DNA of 64,000 nt, taken from Roseitalea porphyridii (GTDB lineage Bacteria; Pseudomonadota; Alphaproteobacteria; Rhizobiales; Rhizobiaceae). Numbering within the stretch: position 1 is the first letter of the stretch; the number at the start of each line of letters is the position of its first letter. The position numbers and the translations under genes were made by a program. The stretch covers positions 186,001-250,000 of the forward strand of contig NZ_CP036532.1 of NCBI RefSeq assembly GCF_004331955.1, read 5' to 3'. This document shows positions 28,185 to 38,607 of the stretch, one piece after another. The notes beneath the pieces are model-generated. The model ran no database searches and was not told the origin of the DNA. It saw only the letters and a program-made list of their open reading frames with translations.

Positions 28185-29122
28185 TCCTGACCTGCGGCGA
28201 AGCGCTGTTCGACATGTTCGCCCGGCCGTCCGATACAGCCGCCCATGGCGTGGCGATCGAGGGTGTGGTCGGCGGATCGCCGCTCAACGTCGCGCTCGGC
28301 CTAGCGCGCATGGGCACCGATGCGGGCCTGTTCACCCGGATCTCGACAGACATGCTCGGCCGGCGGCTGACCGCCTTCATGGATGACAATTCGGTCGCGC
28401 GCGACCATTGCGTGGGCACGGACAATCCGACCACAGTCTCGCTCATTGAGACCGGCCCGGACGGCCATCCGCTCTATTCGATCTACTGCAACGGCACCGC
28501 CGACTGCTCGATGGAGCCATCCGACATTCCCGCCGCCCTGGGCGACGCGGTCACGGCGATCCATCTGGGATCGTTCGCTACGGTCGTCGAGCCGACCGGC
28601 GAGACCCTGCGCACCTTCGCGCGGCGCGAGGCCGACCGCCGCTTCATCTCGTTCGACCCCAATGTGCGCACGATGGTCGTGTCCGATCTCGACCTGTGGC
28701 GCGAGCGGATCGCCGAAATGCTGCCGCTTGCCGGCATCGTCAAGGCCAGCGACGAGGATCTGCGCCTTCTGTGGCCGGACAAGCCGCTCGAATGGTTCGT
28801 CGAACAGGCGCTCGTCGCCGGCGCCGACCTCGTCTTCGTCACGCGCGGGCCGGACGGCGCGATCGCCGCCTCCGCCGACGGCCGGCTGATGCATGTGCCT
28901 GGCGCCCAGGTCGACGTCGTCGACACCGTCGGCGCCGGCGACACCTTCATGGCGGCCTGCCTGCATCATTTGTCCGCCGTCGGCGCGCTGGGGCGCGGCA
29001 GCGCCCGCAATGTCGATGTCGGCGCCATGGCCGCGTTCGCCATTCGCGCCTCCGCCCTGACCTGCACGCGGCGGGGCGCCGATCTGCCGACGCTCGCCCA
29101 GATCGAGGCCTTCGCCGCCTGA
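28181..29122 (+). CDS. PfkB family carbohydrate kinase (fructokinase-like)
   Basis: A 313-residue ribokinase-family enzyme. It starts LTCGEALFDMFARPSD and has the PfkB-1 motif GGSPLNVALGLARMG and the PfkB-2 motif VDTVGAGDTFMAACL with the catalytic Asp. Fructokinases share the GGSPLNVA pattern. The ATG overlaps the stop of the oxidoreductase gene. The specific sugar is not determined. Confidence 0.92.
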   Translation: MILTCGEALFDMFARPSDTAAHGVAIEGVVGGSPLNVALGLARMGTDAGLFTRISTDMLGRRLTAFMDDNSVARDHCVGTDNPTTVSLIETGPDGHPLYSIYCNGTADCSMEPSDIPAALGDAVTAIHLGSFATVVEPTGETLRTFARREADRRFISFDPNVRTMVVSDLDLWRERIAEMLPLAGIVKASDEDLRLLWPDKPLEWFVEQALVAGADLVFVTRGPDGAIAASADGRLMHVPGAQVDVVDTVGAGDTFMAACLHHLSAVGALGRGSARNVDVGAMAAFAIRASALTCTRRGADLPTLAQIEAFAA

Positions 29123-29196
29123 GCGGGCGCCGTTGCGTCGGGGCAGGCGAGTGCGTATCACTTCGGTCGCCCCAACCGCTGGTCCGCGAGCAAGCC

Positions 29197-29886
29197 ATGA
29201 TTCTGCATCATCAGCCCATGTCGGCGCCGAGCCGGTTCGTTCGCCTGCTTCTGGCCGAATATGGCGTCAGCGCGGAGCTGCGCGAGGAGCGTCCGTGGGA
29301 GCGCCGCGCCGAGTTCCTGGCGCTCAACCCGGCCGGCACGCTGCCGGTGCTCGTCGCCGAAGCGGGCGTTCCGGTCTGCGGCGCCCACCCGATCGCCGAG
29401 TATCTGGACGAGACGCGCGGGGTAATGGCCCGCGACCGGCGCCTGATGCCCGAATACCCGCTCGAGCGGGCCGAGGTGCGGCGCCTCGTCGACTGGTTCA
29501 TCCTCAAACTGGAATCCGACGTTCTGCGCGCGCTCGTCCGCGAACGGATCGACAAGCTGCACATGCCTGCCGACCGAGGCGGCGGCGCGCCCGACAGCGG
29601 CGCCATGCGCGCGGCGCGCGCCAATGTGCGTCAGCATCTGCGCTACCTCAACTGGCTGGCCGGCACGCGCGACTGGCTCGGCGCCAAATCGGTTTCCGCG
29701 GCCGACATGGCGGCCGGTGCTGCCGTTTCCGTGCTCGACTATATGGGCGAGATCGACTGGAACGAGGCGCCCCAGGCCCGTGACTGGTACAGCCGCGTCA
29801 AGTCGCGCCCCGCGTTCCGGCCGCTGCTCGGCGATCGCGTGCGCGGCCTGACGCCGGTCTCGCACTACGCGGACCTCGATTTTTGA
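29197..29886 (+). CDS. Glutathione S-transferase family protein
   Basis: A 229-residue GST. The N-terminal domain starts ILHHQPMSAPSRFVRLLLAEYG, with a Ser-type active site (SAPSRFVR), then LALNPAGTLPVLVAEAG with the cis-Pro; the C-terminal domain has WLGAKSVSAADMAAGAAVSVLDY with the N-capping box. It resembles beta/zeta GSTs in length; function unknown. It starts 75 nt after the PfkB kinase and 24 nt before queG, all on the same strand. Confidence 0.88.
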   Translation: MILHHQPMSAPSRFVRLLLAEYGVSAELREERPWERRAEFLALNPAGTLPVLVAEAGVPVCGAHPIAEYLDETRGVMARDRRLMPEYPLERAEVRRLVDWFILKLESDVLRALVRERIDKLHMPADRGGGAPDSGAMRAARANVRQHLRYLNWLAGTRDWLGAKSVSAADMAAGAAVSVLDYMGEIDWNEAPQARDWYSRVKSRPAFRPLLGDRVRGLTPVSHYADLDF

Positions 29887-29910
29887 GGGCTTTGATCATA
29901 GCTTGCGGCC

Positions 29911-31071
29911 ATGCCGCACGCCGTTCGACAGCGCCCGACAGACGCCGAAATCGCCCGCGATGCGCTCGAGCGCGACCTTAAGACGCTCGGGTTCGATGCG
30001 GTCGGATTCGCGCCCGCGGACGGGATCGACCGCGCGGCGGAGGGACTTGCCCGGTTCCTCGCGGAAGGCCGGCACGGCATGATGGGATGGATGGAAGAAA
30101 CGCGGGCCCGCCGCGCCGATCCGCAGACCCTGTGGCCCGCCGCCCGTACCGCGATCATGGTCGCCATGAATTACGGGCCCGGCGATGACTACGACCCTCT
30201 GGCGGCGCTGGATCGACCTGACCGGGCGACGATTTCATGTTACGCGCACAACCGCGACTATCACGACGTGATCAAGGGCCGGCTCAAGCAGGCGGCTGGC
30301 CGTTTCGCCGCGAAAACGGGCGCGGACGTCAAGGTGTTCGTCGACACCGCCCCGCTGATGGAAAAGCCGCTGGCTGAACGTGCCGGCCTGGGCTGGCAGG
30401 GCAAGCACACCAACCTTCTGTCCCGCGAGCTCGGCTCCTGGTTCTTTCTCGGCTCGATCCTGACCGACATGGTTCTGCCCACCGACGCGCCCGAGACCGA
30501 CCATTGCGGCTCGTGCCGGGCCTGTCTCGACATCTGCCCGACCGACGCCTTTCCGGCGCCCTATCAGCTCGATGCCCGCCGCTGCATTTCCTATCTGACG
30601 ATCGAGCACAAGGGCCCGATCCCGCATCCCTTCCGCGAGCCGATCGGCAACCGCATCTATGGCTGCGACGATTGCCTCGCCGTCTGCCCATGGAACAAGT
30701 TCGCCCGCACCGCCCGCGAGGCGAAACTGCGGGCGCGCGACGACATGATCTCGCCGCCGCTGGCCGAGCTTCTAGACCTTGACGATGCCGCCTTCCGCGT
30801 CCGCTTCTCCGGCTCGCCCATCAAGCGCATCGGCCGCGCCCGTTTCGTCCGCAACTGCCTGATCGCCGCAGGCAACAGCGGAGCGCCCGCCTTGATCGGG
30901 CCGGTCGAAGCGCTGCTTGACGATGTTGAGCCGGTGGTTCGCGGCGCGGCGGTCTGGGCGCTCGGTCGCCTGGCGCCGGACCGGATTGCGGACGCCCGCG
31001 CCGCGCGTTATGGCCGCGAGCCGGACATCTCGGTCCGCGAGGAATGGGACAGGATCGATGGCGGACACTGA
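29911..31071 (+). CDS. queG: Epoxyqueuosine reductase
   Basis: A 386-residue cobalamin- and Fe-S-dependent enzyme that reduces epoxyqueuosine to queuosine in the wobble position of GUN tRNAs. Two [4Fe-4S] ferredoxin motifs are visible, CGSCRACLDICPTDAF and GCDDCLAVCPWNKFA; upstream lie AERAGLGWQGKHTNLLS and SWFFLGSILTD, typical of QueG. A HEAT-like C-terminal extension follows. It overlaps the next gene (YeeZ-like epimerase) by 14 nt, so the two are coupled. Confidence 0.97.
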   Translation: MPHAVRQRPTDAEIARDALERDLKTLGFDAVGFAPADGIDRAAEGLARFLAEGRHGMMGWMEETRARRADPQTLWPAARTAIMVAMNYGPGDDYDPLAALDRPDRATISCYAHNRDYHDVIKGRLKQAAGRFAAKTGADVKVFVDTAPLMEKPLAERAGLGWQGKHTNLLSRELGSWFFLGSILTDMVLPTDAPETDHCGSCRACLDICPTDAFPAPYQLDARRCISYLTIEHKGPIPHPFREPIGNRIYGCDDCLAVCPWNKFARTAREAKLRARDDMISPPLAELLDLDDAAFRVRFSGSPIKRIGRARFVRNCLIAAGNSGAPALIGPVEALLDDVEPVVRGAAVWALGRLAPDRIADARAARYGREPDISVREEWDRIDGGH

Positions 31072-31942
31072 CGAACCGGTCACGCTGATCTTTGGCGCCG
31101 GCTATTCGGGCCGCCCTTACGGGCGCCATCTGGTCGCCCGCGGCCAGACGGTCTTAGGCACGACGCGCAGCCCCGGCAAGGCCGAAGACCTGAAGAACGC
31201 CGGCATCGACCCACTTCTTTTCGGAGGCGAAACGGTCGATGATGCCTTGGCCACGGCCATCGGATCGGCAACCGATCTGATTGTCTCGGTCGCGCCCGAT
31301 GCGGAGGGCGATCCGGTTCTGCGCGCGGCGCGCGAGCAGATCGCAGCCGCACCGCGCCTTCGATGGATCGCCTATCTGTCGACGGTCGGCGTTTACGGCA
31401 ACCATGACGGCGCCTGGGTCGACGAACGGACGTCGCCGCGCCCGGTGTCCGAGCGGTCGCGCCAGCGCGTGCGCGCCGAGCATGAGTGGCAGAACTTCGC
31501 GCGCGAACGCGGCGTGCCGCTGGCCATCGTGCGCCTGTCCGGCATCTACGGTCCCGGCCGCAACGCGCTCGTCAACTTGGCCGAGGGCCGCGCCCGCCGT
31601 CTCGTCAAGCCCGGCCAGGTCTTCAACCGCATCCATGTCGACGACATCACCGGCGCGCTCGCCTTCCTCGCCGACCGGCGCCACGACGGCATCGTGAACG
31701 TCACCGACGATTGTCCCGCGCCGCCGCAGGATGTTGTCGCTTATGCAGCCTCTGTCATGGAAGTTGATCCGCCGCCCGAAATCGACTTCGAAAACGCCAC
31801 ATTGTCGCCCATGGCCCGGTCCTTTTACGGCGAGAACAAGCGCGTTTCCAACGCGGCCATCAAGGCGCTCGGATATGCCTTCCGCTTCCCCGACCATCGT
31901 GCGGCACTCGAACGCATGTGGGCCGAGGACAGCTGGCGGTAG
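31058..31942 (+). CDS. NAD(P)-dependent epimerase/SDR (YeeZ-like)
   Basis: A 294-residue extended Rossmann protein of the atypical SDR5/YeeZ type. The nucleotide-binding motif is [14 protein letters not shown], then [18 protein letters not shown], the [14 protein letters not shown] motif and [15 protein letters not shown]. The YxxxK of classical SDRs is not conserved, which is normal for this group; the reaction is unknown. The ATG at 31058 lies within the end of queG. RlpA follows 49 nt later. Confidence 0.88.
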   Translation: MADTDEPVTLIFGAGYSGRPYGRHLVARGQTVLGTTRSPGKAEDLKNAGIDPLLFGGETVDDALATAIGSATDLIVSVAPDAEGDPVLRAAREQIAAAPRLRWIAYLSTVGVYGNHDGAWVDERTSPRPVSERSRQRVRAEHEWQNFARERGVPLAIVRLSGIYGPGRNALVNLAEGRARRLVKPGQVFNRIHVDDITGALAFLADRRHDGIVNVTDDCPAPPQDVVAYAASVMEVDPPPEIDFENATLSPMARSFYGENKRVSNAAIKALGYAFRFPDHRAALERMWAEDSWR

Positions 31943-31991
31943 GGCGCCCGGGTCGCTCCCCGGAAGCGCGCACCGACATCAGGGACACTTC

Positions 31992-32360
31992 ATGACTGCT
32001 TCTTTCAAACGGGCGGCCCTCGCCGCCGCGATCACCCTTTCTGCGCTCGCAACCATCCCGGCGACGCCGGCGCAGGCCGCCGAACAGTGCGGCAAGGGAT
32101 CCTGGTACGCGCTTCATTCGCGCACCGCGTCGGGCGAGATGATGAACCCTTCGCTGATGACGGCGGCGCATCGCTCGCTGCCCTTTGGCTCGAAGGTCAA
32201 GGTGACAAATCGGACGAACGGCAAGTCGGTCGTCGTGCGGATCAACGATCGCGGCCCGTTCGTACACGGGCGCATCGTCGATGTCTCAAGGGAAGCGGCC
32301 CGCCGGCTCGGCATGGTGCGGTCCGGCATCGCCTCGGTGTGCATCGCGCGCGTCGGCTGA
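31992..32360 (+). CDS. rlpA: RlpA-like septal ring lytic transglycosylase family protein
   Basis: A 122-residue exported protein with a signal peptide ([20 protein letters not shown], cleaved near residue 29) and one double-psi beta-barrel. The RlpA motifs are [50 protein letters not shown] and the catalytic Asp in ND-RGPF. It has no SPOR domain and no lipobox, so it is a short, soluble periplasmic member. Predicted to cleave glycan strands lacking stem peptides. It converges with an L,D-transpeptidase gene, another peptidoglycan enzyme. Confidence 0.88.
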   Translation: MTASFKRAALAAAITLSALATIPATPAQAAEQCGKGSWYALHSRTASGEMMNPSLMTAAHRSLPFGSKVKVTNRTNGKSVVVRINDRGPFVHGRIVDVSREAARRLGMVRSGIASVCIARVG

Positions 32361-32387
32361 CGACCCGCGTTCGCGCCTGCCGTCCGG

Positions 32388-34313
32388 TCAGCCGCTGCGC
32401 GCCTTGGCCACCGTGTCGAGCGCGCGGCGCAGATAGCTGTCGCGGTCATAGACGTCCGGATGGTAGTCGACGACGCCCTCGTCGTTCGGCCAGGCTGTGA
32501 AATAGGCGACGTAGACCGGCACGGTTTCGGCGAGCTTTTCGACCTGCTCGTAGCCGCCGAGCTGGCTCGACACGTGATCCACCGACGTGCCGAGCACGGC
32601 GGCCGCCATGCCACGCGGATCCTCGAGCCGGACGCAGCCGTGGCTGTAGGCGCGATTGTCCCGCGAGAACAGGTTCTTGGCCGGCGTGTCGTGCATGTAG
32701 ATGGCGTGGCTGTTGGGGAACATGATCTTCAGTTCCCCCAGCGCGTTGCGCGGTCCCGGCTTCTGCCGGACATTGTAGGGCACGCTGCTGCCGAACTGGT
32801 ACCAGTTGATCGCCGACGAAGAGACCTGCCGCCCCGACGCCGTGGTCACGACATATCCGTTGCGATCGAGATAGCTCGGATCGCGGCGCAGCTTGGGCAG
32901 CATCTCGTTGACGATGATCGACTGCGGCACGCCCCAATAGGGGTCGTAGACGACATGCTCGATCTCGTCGTGGAAGAAGTAGGTCTGGTTGGACTTCTTG
33001 CCGACGATGGCGCGCATCGACAGCGTCGTCTCGCCGCTTTCCATATAGCGCACGCGATATTCGGGCTGGTTGATGACCACCTGGCGCGCGCCATACTCCT
33101 CGGGATGCCAGCGCAGACGTTCGAGCGCCAGTTCGACCCGCTCGATCCGCGACGACAGGCTCTGCCCGTCGAGCCGTGACACCGTCTTGGGACCGACGAT
33201 GCCGTCGCTCACCAGGTTCAGGTCGGCCTGCACGTCCTTGATCAGCGCGACGAGCGTGTCGTCATAGAGCGTCTCGTCGGCATAGGCGGCAAGCGTGTCG
33301 GCATGCTTCTCGCGCGTGTCTTCCGACATCTTCTCGCGCGCCGCCTTGATTACCATGGGCAACGCGTCCGACGTGTCACCGGGACGGATGAAGGTGCCCT
33401 GTTCGATCACGATGGCATCCTCGGTGCTGGCGCGCAGCACATTCAGTTCCTCCTGCAGGCGGGCATAGTCGGGCTGGCGCGGCGTCAGGCTTTCCAGCCA
33501 TTTCGCCGGCGCATCCGCATCGACGAGCGCCGTCATCGCATCGGCAGCCGACAGCCGGTCCTTGGTGAAGTCGTGATAGCCCGACAGCTTGTTGGGATTG
33601 ACCGCGCCGTCCTTCATGTCCTGGGCATAGCGCAGCGCATGCGCCGTCAGGGTCAGTTCGAACGCCAGCAATTCGCGATAGCGCGCGGCCGGATCGACCG
33701 GTGACCAGCCGGAAGGCGGCAGGTCGACCGCATAATGGTCCGGCTGCAGGCCATGCGCCGCCGCATCGTTCACGAGCGCCGCGACAGCCTCGCCGGCCGC
33801 GTTGACGTTCATGCCCTCGACCCACAGGAAGGCCGGGTGCTCGGCGTAATGGGCGCGCACCGCGTCCGCGATGCCCGGTTCGATCGAGAGCCCATCCTGC
33901 GGAGCGTAGGCCAGCGCTTCCCGGAACCGGTCGTTCTCCAGCACCATCAGCGGCGGCAGCCCGTCCGCGCCCTCCTCGCCGATCGCACCGGTCGTCGTCA
34001 CGTCGGGCAGCAGCGAAACAAGCGTGATCGTGCTGACCGCCGGTGCCGCATAGGTGTAGTAGGACGGCCCGCTGATCCGCGCCACCGGGCGCGCGGGTGC
34101 GGCGTTCGACCGGGAAGACTGGCGCGGCCGCGACTGTTCCCGTGGCGCGGTTCCGCGAATCTCCTGGCGGCGTTTGTCGCGCTTGGCGCGATTGAACAGC
34201 AACTCGTGCAACTGCACTTCCGACGCGCCCGCCGGATACGGCGTCGCGGCCCAGCCCGTTGCGATCACGGCGGCTCCGAGCAGCATTTTGCCGATGGATT
34301 GATGGACCAACAC
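32388..34313 (-). CDS. L,D-transpeptidase (YcbB/LdtD type), periplasmic
   Basis: A peptidoglycan cross-linking enzyme of about 641 residues. The C-terminal YkuD domain has SHGCVRLEDPRGMA with the nucleophilic Cys at about residue 560, and GKKSNQTYFFHDEI earlier. A peptidoglycan-binding segment (KDVQADLNLVSDGIVGPKTVSRL) precedes it, and an N-terminal scaffold domain is similar to LdtD. The signal segment is MLLGAAVIATGWAATPYPAG. Start is uncertain: the GTG at 34313 follows GGGGAGA; other in-frame starts are GTG at 34325 and ATG at 34286. Enzymes of this type form 3-3 cross-links, abundant in Hyphomicrobiales. Confidence 0.92.
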   Translation of the reverse strand: MLVHQSIGKMLLGAAVIATGWAATPYPAGASEVQLHELLFNRAKRDKRRQEIRGTAPREQSRPRQSSRSNAAPARPVARISGPSYYTYAAPAVSTITLVSLLPDVTTTGAIGEEGADGLPPLMVLENDRFREALAYAPQDGLSIEPGIADAVRAHYAEHPAFLWVEGMNVNAAGEAVAALVNDAAAHGLQPDHYAVDLPPSGWSPVDPAARYRELLAFELTLTAHALRYAQDMKDGAVNPNKLSGYHDFTKDRLSAADAMTALVDADAPAKWLESLTPRQPDYARLQEELNVLRASTEDAIVIEQGTFIRPGDTSDALPMVIKAAREKMSEDTREKHADTLAAYADETLYDDTLVALIKDVQADLNLVSDGIVGPKTVSRLDGQSLSSRIERVELALERLRWHPEEYGARQVVINQPEYRVRYMESGETTLSMRAIVGKKSNQTYFFHDEIEHVVYDPYWGVPQSIIVNEMLPKLRRDPSYLDRNGYVVTTASGRQVSSSAINWYQFGSSVPYNVRQKPGPRNALGELKIMFPNSHAIYMHDTPAKNLFSRDNRAYSHGCVRLEDPRGMAAAVLGTSVDHVSSQLGGYEQVEKLAETVPVYVAYFTAWPNDEGVVDYHPDVYDRDSYLRRALDTVAKARSG

Positions 34314-34489
34314 GATTCTCCCCACGATCTGCGCCCCTGCGGCGCACCCTAACCCGGTGCGCGGCGCCGATAAAGCCTGCGTGCGTCAACACTGCGTTAG
34401 GAATGATGAAGAAAGCCTGAACGGCGCCCGGCCTTCCATGGCGCGCTTTCGGATTGCCGCCCGCCGAGCGGCGCGGTAAGCCTGCGCCC

Positions 34490-37447
34490 ATGAAAAAAGG
34501 CGATCATCTCTTCCTGGTCGATGGATCGGCCTACATCTTCCGTGCCTTCCACGCGCTGCCGCCCCTGACGCGGAAATCGGACGGTTTGCCGATCGGCGCG
34601 GTGTCCGGCTTCTGCAACATGCTCTGGAAGCTGCTGCGCGACGCGCGCGACACCGATGTCGGCGTCACCCCCACCCATTTCGCGGTCATCTTCGATCATT
34701 CGTCCAAGACGTTTCGCAACGAACTCTTCGCCGACTACAAGGCCAACCGGTCCGAGCCGCCCGAAGACCTGATCCCGCAGTTCGGGCTGATCCGCCAGGC
34801 CACCCGCGCGTTCGGCCTGCCCTGCATCGAGCTTGAAGGCTATGAGGCCGATGACATCATCGCCGCCTACAGCCGCATGGCGGAGCAGGCCGGCGGCGAG
34901 GCGACGATCGTGTCCTCCGACAAGGACCTGATGCAGCTCGTGACCGACCATGTGTCCATGTATGACACGATGAAGGACCGGCAGATCGGTCGCGACGAGG
35001 TGATCGAGAAGTTCGGCGTCGGCCCGGAGATGATGATCGACCTGCAGGCGCTGTGCGGCGATCCGACGGACAATGTGCCCGGCGTGCCGGGGATCGGACC
35101 CAAGACCGCCGCCCAGCTCCTGCTCGAATATGGCGATCTCGACACGCTCCTGGAGCGTGCCGGCGAGATCAAGCAGAACAAGCGCCGCGAGAACCTGATC
35201 GAGTTCGCCGACCAGGCGCGCCTGTCGCGCGATCTGGTGCGGCTCGACGTCGACACACCGGTCGAGTTGCCGCTCGATGCGCTCGCGCTCGACGATCAGG
35301 ACGGCCCCAAACTGATCGCCTTCCTCAAGGCGATGGAATTCAGCTCGCTGACCCGCCGCGTCGCCGAGGCGACCGGCGCCGATGCCGCGGCCATCGAGCC
35401 GGCCCATGTCGAGGTCGAATGGGGCGCGGCCGCCCGCGGGCCCGATCTTGATCCCGGCGCCGGAACGGTCGGCGGCGAAAGCGCCGAGGACGCACCTCGC
35501 GCGGCGCCACCGGACCCAGCCGACGCGGAGGAGGGGACCTGGAGCCCGTCCGCGCTCGCCAACGCCCGCGCCGAAGCCGCTGCCACCGCGAAGTTCGACG
35601 CCGATGCCTATGTCTGCATCCGCGATCTGGAAACGCTCGACGAATGGATCGCCATGGCGCGCGAGGCCGGTGTCGTCGCCTTCGACACCGAGACCGATTC
35701 GCTGGACGCGATGGCGGCGAACCTGGTCGGCTTCTCGCTCAGTCACGCCGAGGGTCGGGCCGCCTACGTGCCGCTCCTGCACCGCGACGGCGAGGACGAT
35801 CTGCTCGGCGAAGGCGGGCTGCTGCCCGATCAGGTCGCGATGGACGAGGCGCTGAGCCGGCTCAGGACCTTGCTCGAAGACCCGTCCATTCTCGTCGTCG
35901 GCCAGAACATCAAGTACGACATGCTGGTCATGGCCCGCCATGGCGTCGAGATCGCCGGCTTCGACGACACGATGCTGATTTCCTACGTGCTGGACGGCGG
36001 CAACAACAGCCATCACGGCATGGACGCGCTCGCCGAGCGCTGGCTCGGGCACACGCCCATCGCCTACAAGGATATCGCCGGATCGGGCAAGAAGGCGCTG
36101 ACCTTCGACCGGATCGCCATCGACGTCGCCAGCCGCTATGCCGCCGAGGACGCCGACATCACGCTCAGGCTCTGGCGCGTGCTCAAGCCGCGTCTGGTCG
36201 CCGAAGGTCTCGTCTCCGTCTATGAGCGTCTCGAACGGCCGCTGGCCGCCGTCCTGACCCGCATGGAGCGACGGGGCGTCGCCGTCGACCGGCAGATATT
36301 GAGCCGGCTGTCGGGCGAGTTCGCGCAGAAGGCCGCCGGCATCGAGGCGGAGATCCACGAGCTTGCCGGCGAACCCTTCAACATCGGTTCGCCCCGCCAG
36401 CTCGGCGAGATCCTGTTCGGCAAGATGGGCCTGCCGGGCGGCACCAGGACCAAGTCGGGCCAATGGTCCACGTCGGCGCAGGTGCTCGAGGACCTTGCCG
36501 CCGAGGGACATCCGCTGCCGCGACGCATCGTCGACTGGCGCCAGCTCACCAAGCTCAAATCGACCTACACCGACGCCCTGCCCGGCTACATCATGGCGGA
36601 CACCGGGCGCGTCCACACCTCCTACTCGCTCGCCTCAACCTCGACCGGACGGCTGTCCTCGTCCGAACCGAACCTTCAGAACATCCCGATCCGCACGACC
36701 GAAGGCCGGCGCATCCGCACCGCCTTCGTCGCCGAGAAGGGCCACAAGCTGGTCTCGGCCGACTACAGCCAGATCGAACTGCGTGTCCTCGCCCACATGG
36801 CCGACATCGCCCAGCTCAAGCAGGCCTTCGCCGACGGGCTCGACATCCACGCCATGACCGCCTCGGAAATGTTCGGCGTGCCGATCAAGGGCATGCCCGG
36901 CGAGGTGCGGCGACGAGCCAAGGCGATCAATTTCGGCATCATCTACGGCATCTCGGCCTTCGGCCTGGCCCGTAATCTGGGCATCGAGCGTTCCGAGGCC
37001 GCCGATTACATCAAGACCTATTTCGAGCGTTTTCCGGGCATCCGCGACTATATGGACGCGACCAAGGCGTTCGCCCGCGAGCATGGCTATGTCGAGACCG
37101 TCTTCGGCCGCCGCGCGCACTATCCGGAAATCCGGTCGTCAAACCCGCAGGTGCGCGCCTTCAACGAGCGCGCGGCGATCAACGCGCCGATCCAGGGTTC
37201 GGCCGCCGACATCATCCGCCGCGCCATGGTGCGGATGGAAGACGCGCTCGCGCACAGCCATCTGTCGGCCAAGATGCTGCTGCAGGTCCATGACGAACTG
37301 ATATTCGAGGCCCCCGACGACGAGGTGGAGCCGACCATCGCCGTGGTTCGCGAGATCATGGAGAACGCCGCCATGCCGGCCGTCTCCCTGGCGGTGCCGT
37401 TGCAGGTCGACGCCGCCGCCGCCGACAATTGGGACGAGGCGCACTGA
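34490..37447 (+). CDS. polA: DNA polymerase I
   Basis: A 985-residue repair and Okazaki-fragment polymerase with three domains. The 5'-3' exonuclease (residues 1-290) has LFLVDGSAYIFRAFHALP and GIGPKTAAQLLLEYG. The 3'-5' exonuclease begins near 390, with VAFDTETDSLDAM keeping the Asp and Glu metal ligands and NIKYDMLVMARHG. The polymerase domain has SADYSQIELRVLAHM, GIIYGISAFGLA and LQVHDELIFEAP. An Ala/Glu/Asp-rich linker of about 60 residues between the first two domains makes it longer than E. coli Pol I. The ATG at 34490 was chosen; the upstream frame lacks domain sequence. Confidence 0.97.
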   Translation: MKKGDHLFLVDGSAYIFRAFHALPPLTRKSDGLPIGAVSGFCNMLWKLLRDARDTDVGVTPTHFAVIFDHSSKTFRNELFADYKANRSEPPEDLIPQFGLIRQATRAFGLPCIELEGYEADDIIAAYSRMAEQAGGEATIVSSDKDLMQLVTDHVSMYDTMKDRQIGRDEVIEKFGVGPEMMIDLQALCGDPTDNVPGVPGIGPKTAAQLLLEYGDLDTLLERAGEIKQNKRRENLIEFADQARLSRDLVRLDVDTPVELPLDALALDDQDGPKLIAFLKAMEFSSLTRRVAEATGADAAAIEPAHVEVEWGAAARGPDLDPGAGTVGGESAEDAPRAAPPDPADAEEGTWSPSALANARAEAAATAKFDADAYVCIRDLETLDEWIAMAREAGVVAFDTETDSLDAMAANLVGFSLSHAEGRAAYVPLLHRDGEDDLLGEGGLLPDQVAMDEALSRLRTLLEDPSILVVGQNIKYDMLVMARHGVEIAGFDDTMLISYVLDGGNNSHHGMDALAERWLGHTPIAYKDIAGSGKKALTFDRIAIDVASRYAAEDADITLRLWRVLKPRLVAEGLVSVYERLERPLAAVLTRMERRGVAVDRQILSRLSGEFAQKAAGIEAEIHELAGEPFNIGSPRQLGEILFGKMGLPGGTRTKSGQWSTSAQVLEDLAAEGHPLPRRIVDWRQLTKLKSTYTDALPGYIMADTGRVHTSYSLASTSTGRLSSSEPNLQNIPIRTTEGRRIRTAFVAEKGHKLVSADYSQIELRVLAHMADIAQLKQAFADGLDIHAMTASEMFGVPIKGMPGEVRRRAKAINFGIIYGISAFGLARNLGIERSEAADYIKTYFERFPGIRDYMDATKAFAREHGYVETVFGRRAHYPEIRSSNPQVRAFNERAAINAPIQGSAADIIRRAMVRMEDALAHSHLSAKMLLQVHDELIFEAPDDEVEPTIAVVREIMENAAMPAVSLAVPLQVDAAAADNWDEAH

Positions 37448-37569
37448 GCCCAAAGAGCCCGACAATCTCGCCGGGCCGCATGAGCCGGAGACGACGAGAA
37501 GCGACCGGTTCCTGCTTCAAGGACGATTTGCCGGCAAACCAAGAGAAGCGCGCCGATCACCGGAAATCA

Positions 37570-38493
37570 TCACGCGCATTGCAGGTCGCCGCTCTCGATC
37601 GCCTGATAGCATCCGAGCACATGATCGGCGACGGCCCGTGAGCATTCGCCCGCATCGGGCCGCACCCGCATGCGGCTCTGGTAGGTACCGAGTTTCGGCA
37701 GGCCCTGCCGTTCGCCGAGGCAGATCAGCGGCGGCTGCACACAGGAGGCCGGCAGCGGCGCCACCGCCAGATCCGAATGCAGCGCCGCGCGCTGCGCCGC
37801 CGTGTGCGCGCTCATGTAGGCGATCCGGAATTCGCGGCCCATCTCGGCGAGCGCCTGGACGGCGTTCGCGCGCCAGGCGCAGCCTTCCTCCCACATCGAG
37901 ACGGGCAGCGGTTCACGCTCCCACGCGCAGCCGCCCTTCAGGCCGGCCCAGACGAGCTGCTCTTCCATGAGCACGGTGGAATCGGCGGGCAGCGCGCTGT
38001 CGGGGCGCGCCGTATGGATCACCACGTCGAGATCGCCGCGCTCGAAGCGGGGCTGCAACTGGTCCGAATTCTCGATCACGACGTCGACCGCGACGTTCGG
38101 ATGGGTCTGCGCGAAGCGGGTGAGCACCAGCGGCAACAGGCGCTCGCCGTGATCGTCGGCCGCGCCGAGCCGGACCGTGCCTTCCACGTCGGGCATCACG
38201 AACCGGGCCATCATCTCGTTCGACAGCGCCAGGATGCGACGTGCATAGCCGACCAGCAGTTCCCCCTCTGGCGTCAGCGCCACCGATCGTGAGTCGCGCG
38301 TGAAGACGGCAGCGCCCAGCAGGTCCTCGAGCTTCTTCATCTGCATCGAGACGGCGGACGGCGTGCGGAACACGCGTTCGGCCGCCTTGGAGAAACTCGT
38401 CGTCTCGGCGATGGCGAGGAAGGTTCGCAGCAGATCGATGTCGATCGGCGCCTGTGGTCGGTTTGGTCTCGGGTCGGGAACGGTCATGGCCAT
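37570..38493 (-). CDS. LysR family transcriptional regulator
   Basis: A 307-residue LysR regulator. The winged helix-turn-helix lies at residues 18-77 (LLRTFLAIAETTSFSKAAER, then PSAVSMQMKKLEDLLG), followed by the co-inducer domain with GTVRLGAADDHGERLLP and DVVIHTARPD. It resembles the alphaproteobacterial group whose members sit divergent to a small DUF1127 gene, as here. The target is probably that gene across the 114-nt gap; ligand unknown. Confidence 0.92.
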   Translation of the reverse strand: MAMTVPDPRPNRPQAPIDIDLLRTFLAIAETTSFSKAAERVFRTPSAVSMQMKKLEDLLGAAVFTRDSRSVALTPEGELLVGYARRILALSNEMMARFVMPDVEGTVRLGAADDHGERLLPLVLTRFAQTHPNVAVDVVIENSDQLQPRFERGDLDVVIHTARPDSALPADSTVLMEEQLVWAGLKGGCAWEREPLPVSMWEEGCAWRANAVQALAEMGREFRIAYMSAHTAAQRAALHSDLAVAPLPASCVQPPLICLGERQGLPKLGTYQSRMRVRPDAGECSRAVADHVLGCYQAIESGDLQCA

Positions 38494-38607
38494 CTTTCAG
38501 AAATGATGAATCTAGAGGTCAAATCGTTTCGTTTGATTGAAGTAAGCATGAAGACCATTGTCCAGTCAACCGCCGTCTCGTGCGGCGCATCGAAAGGAGT
38601 TGGACCG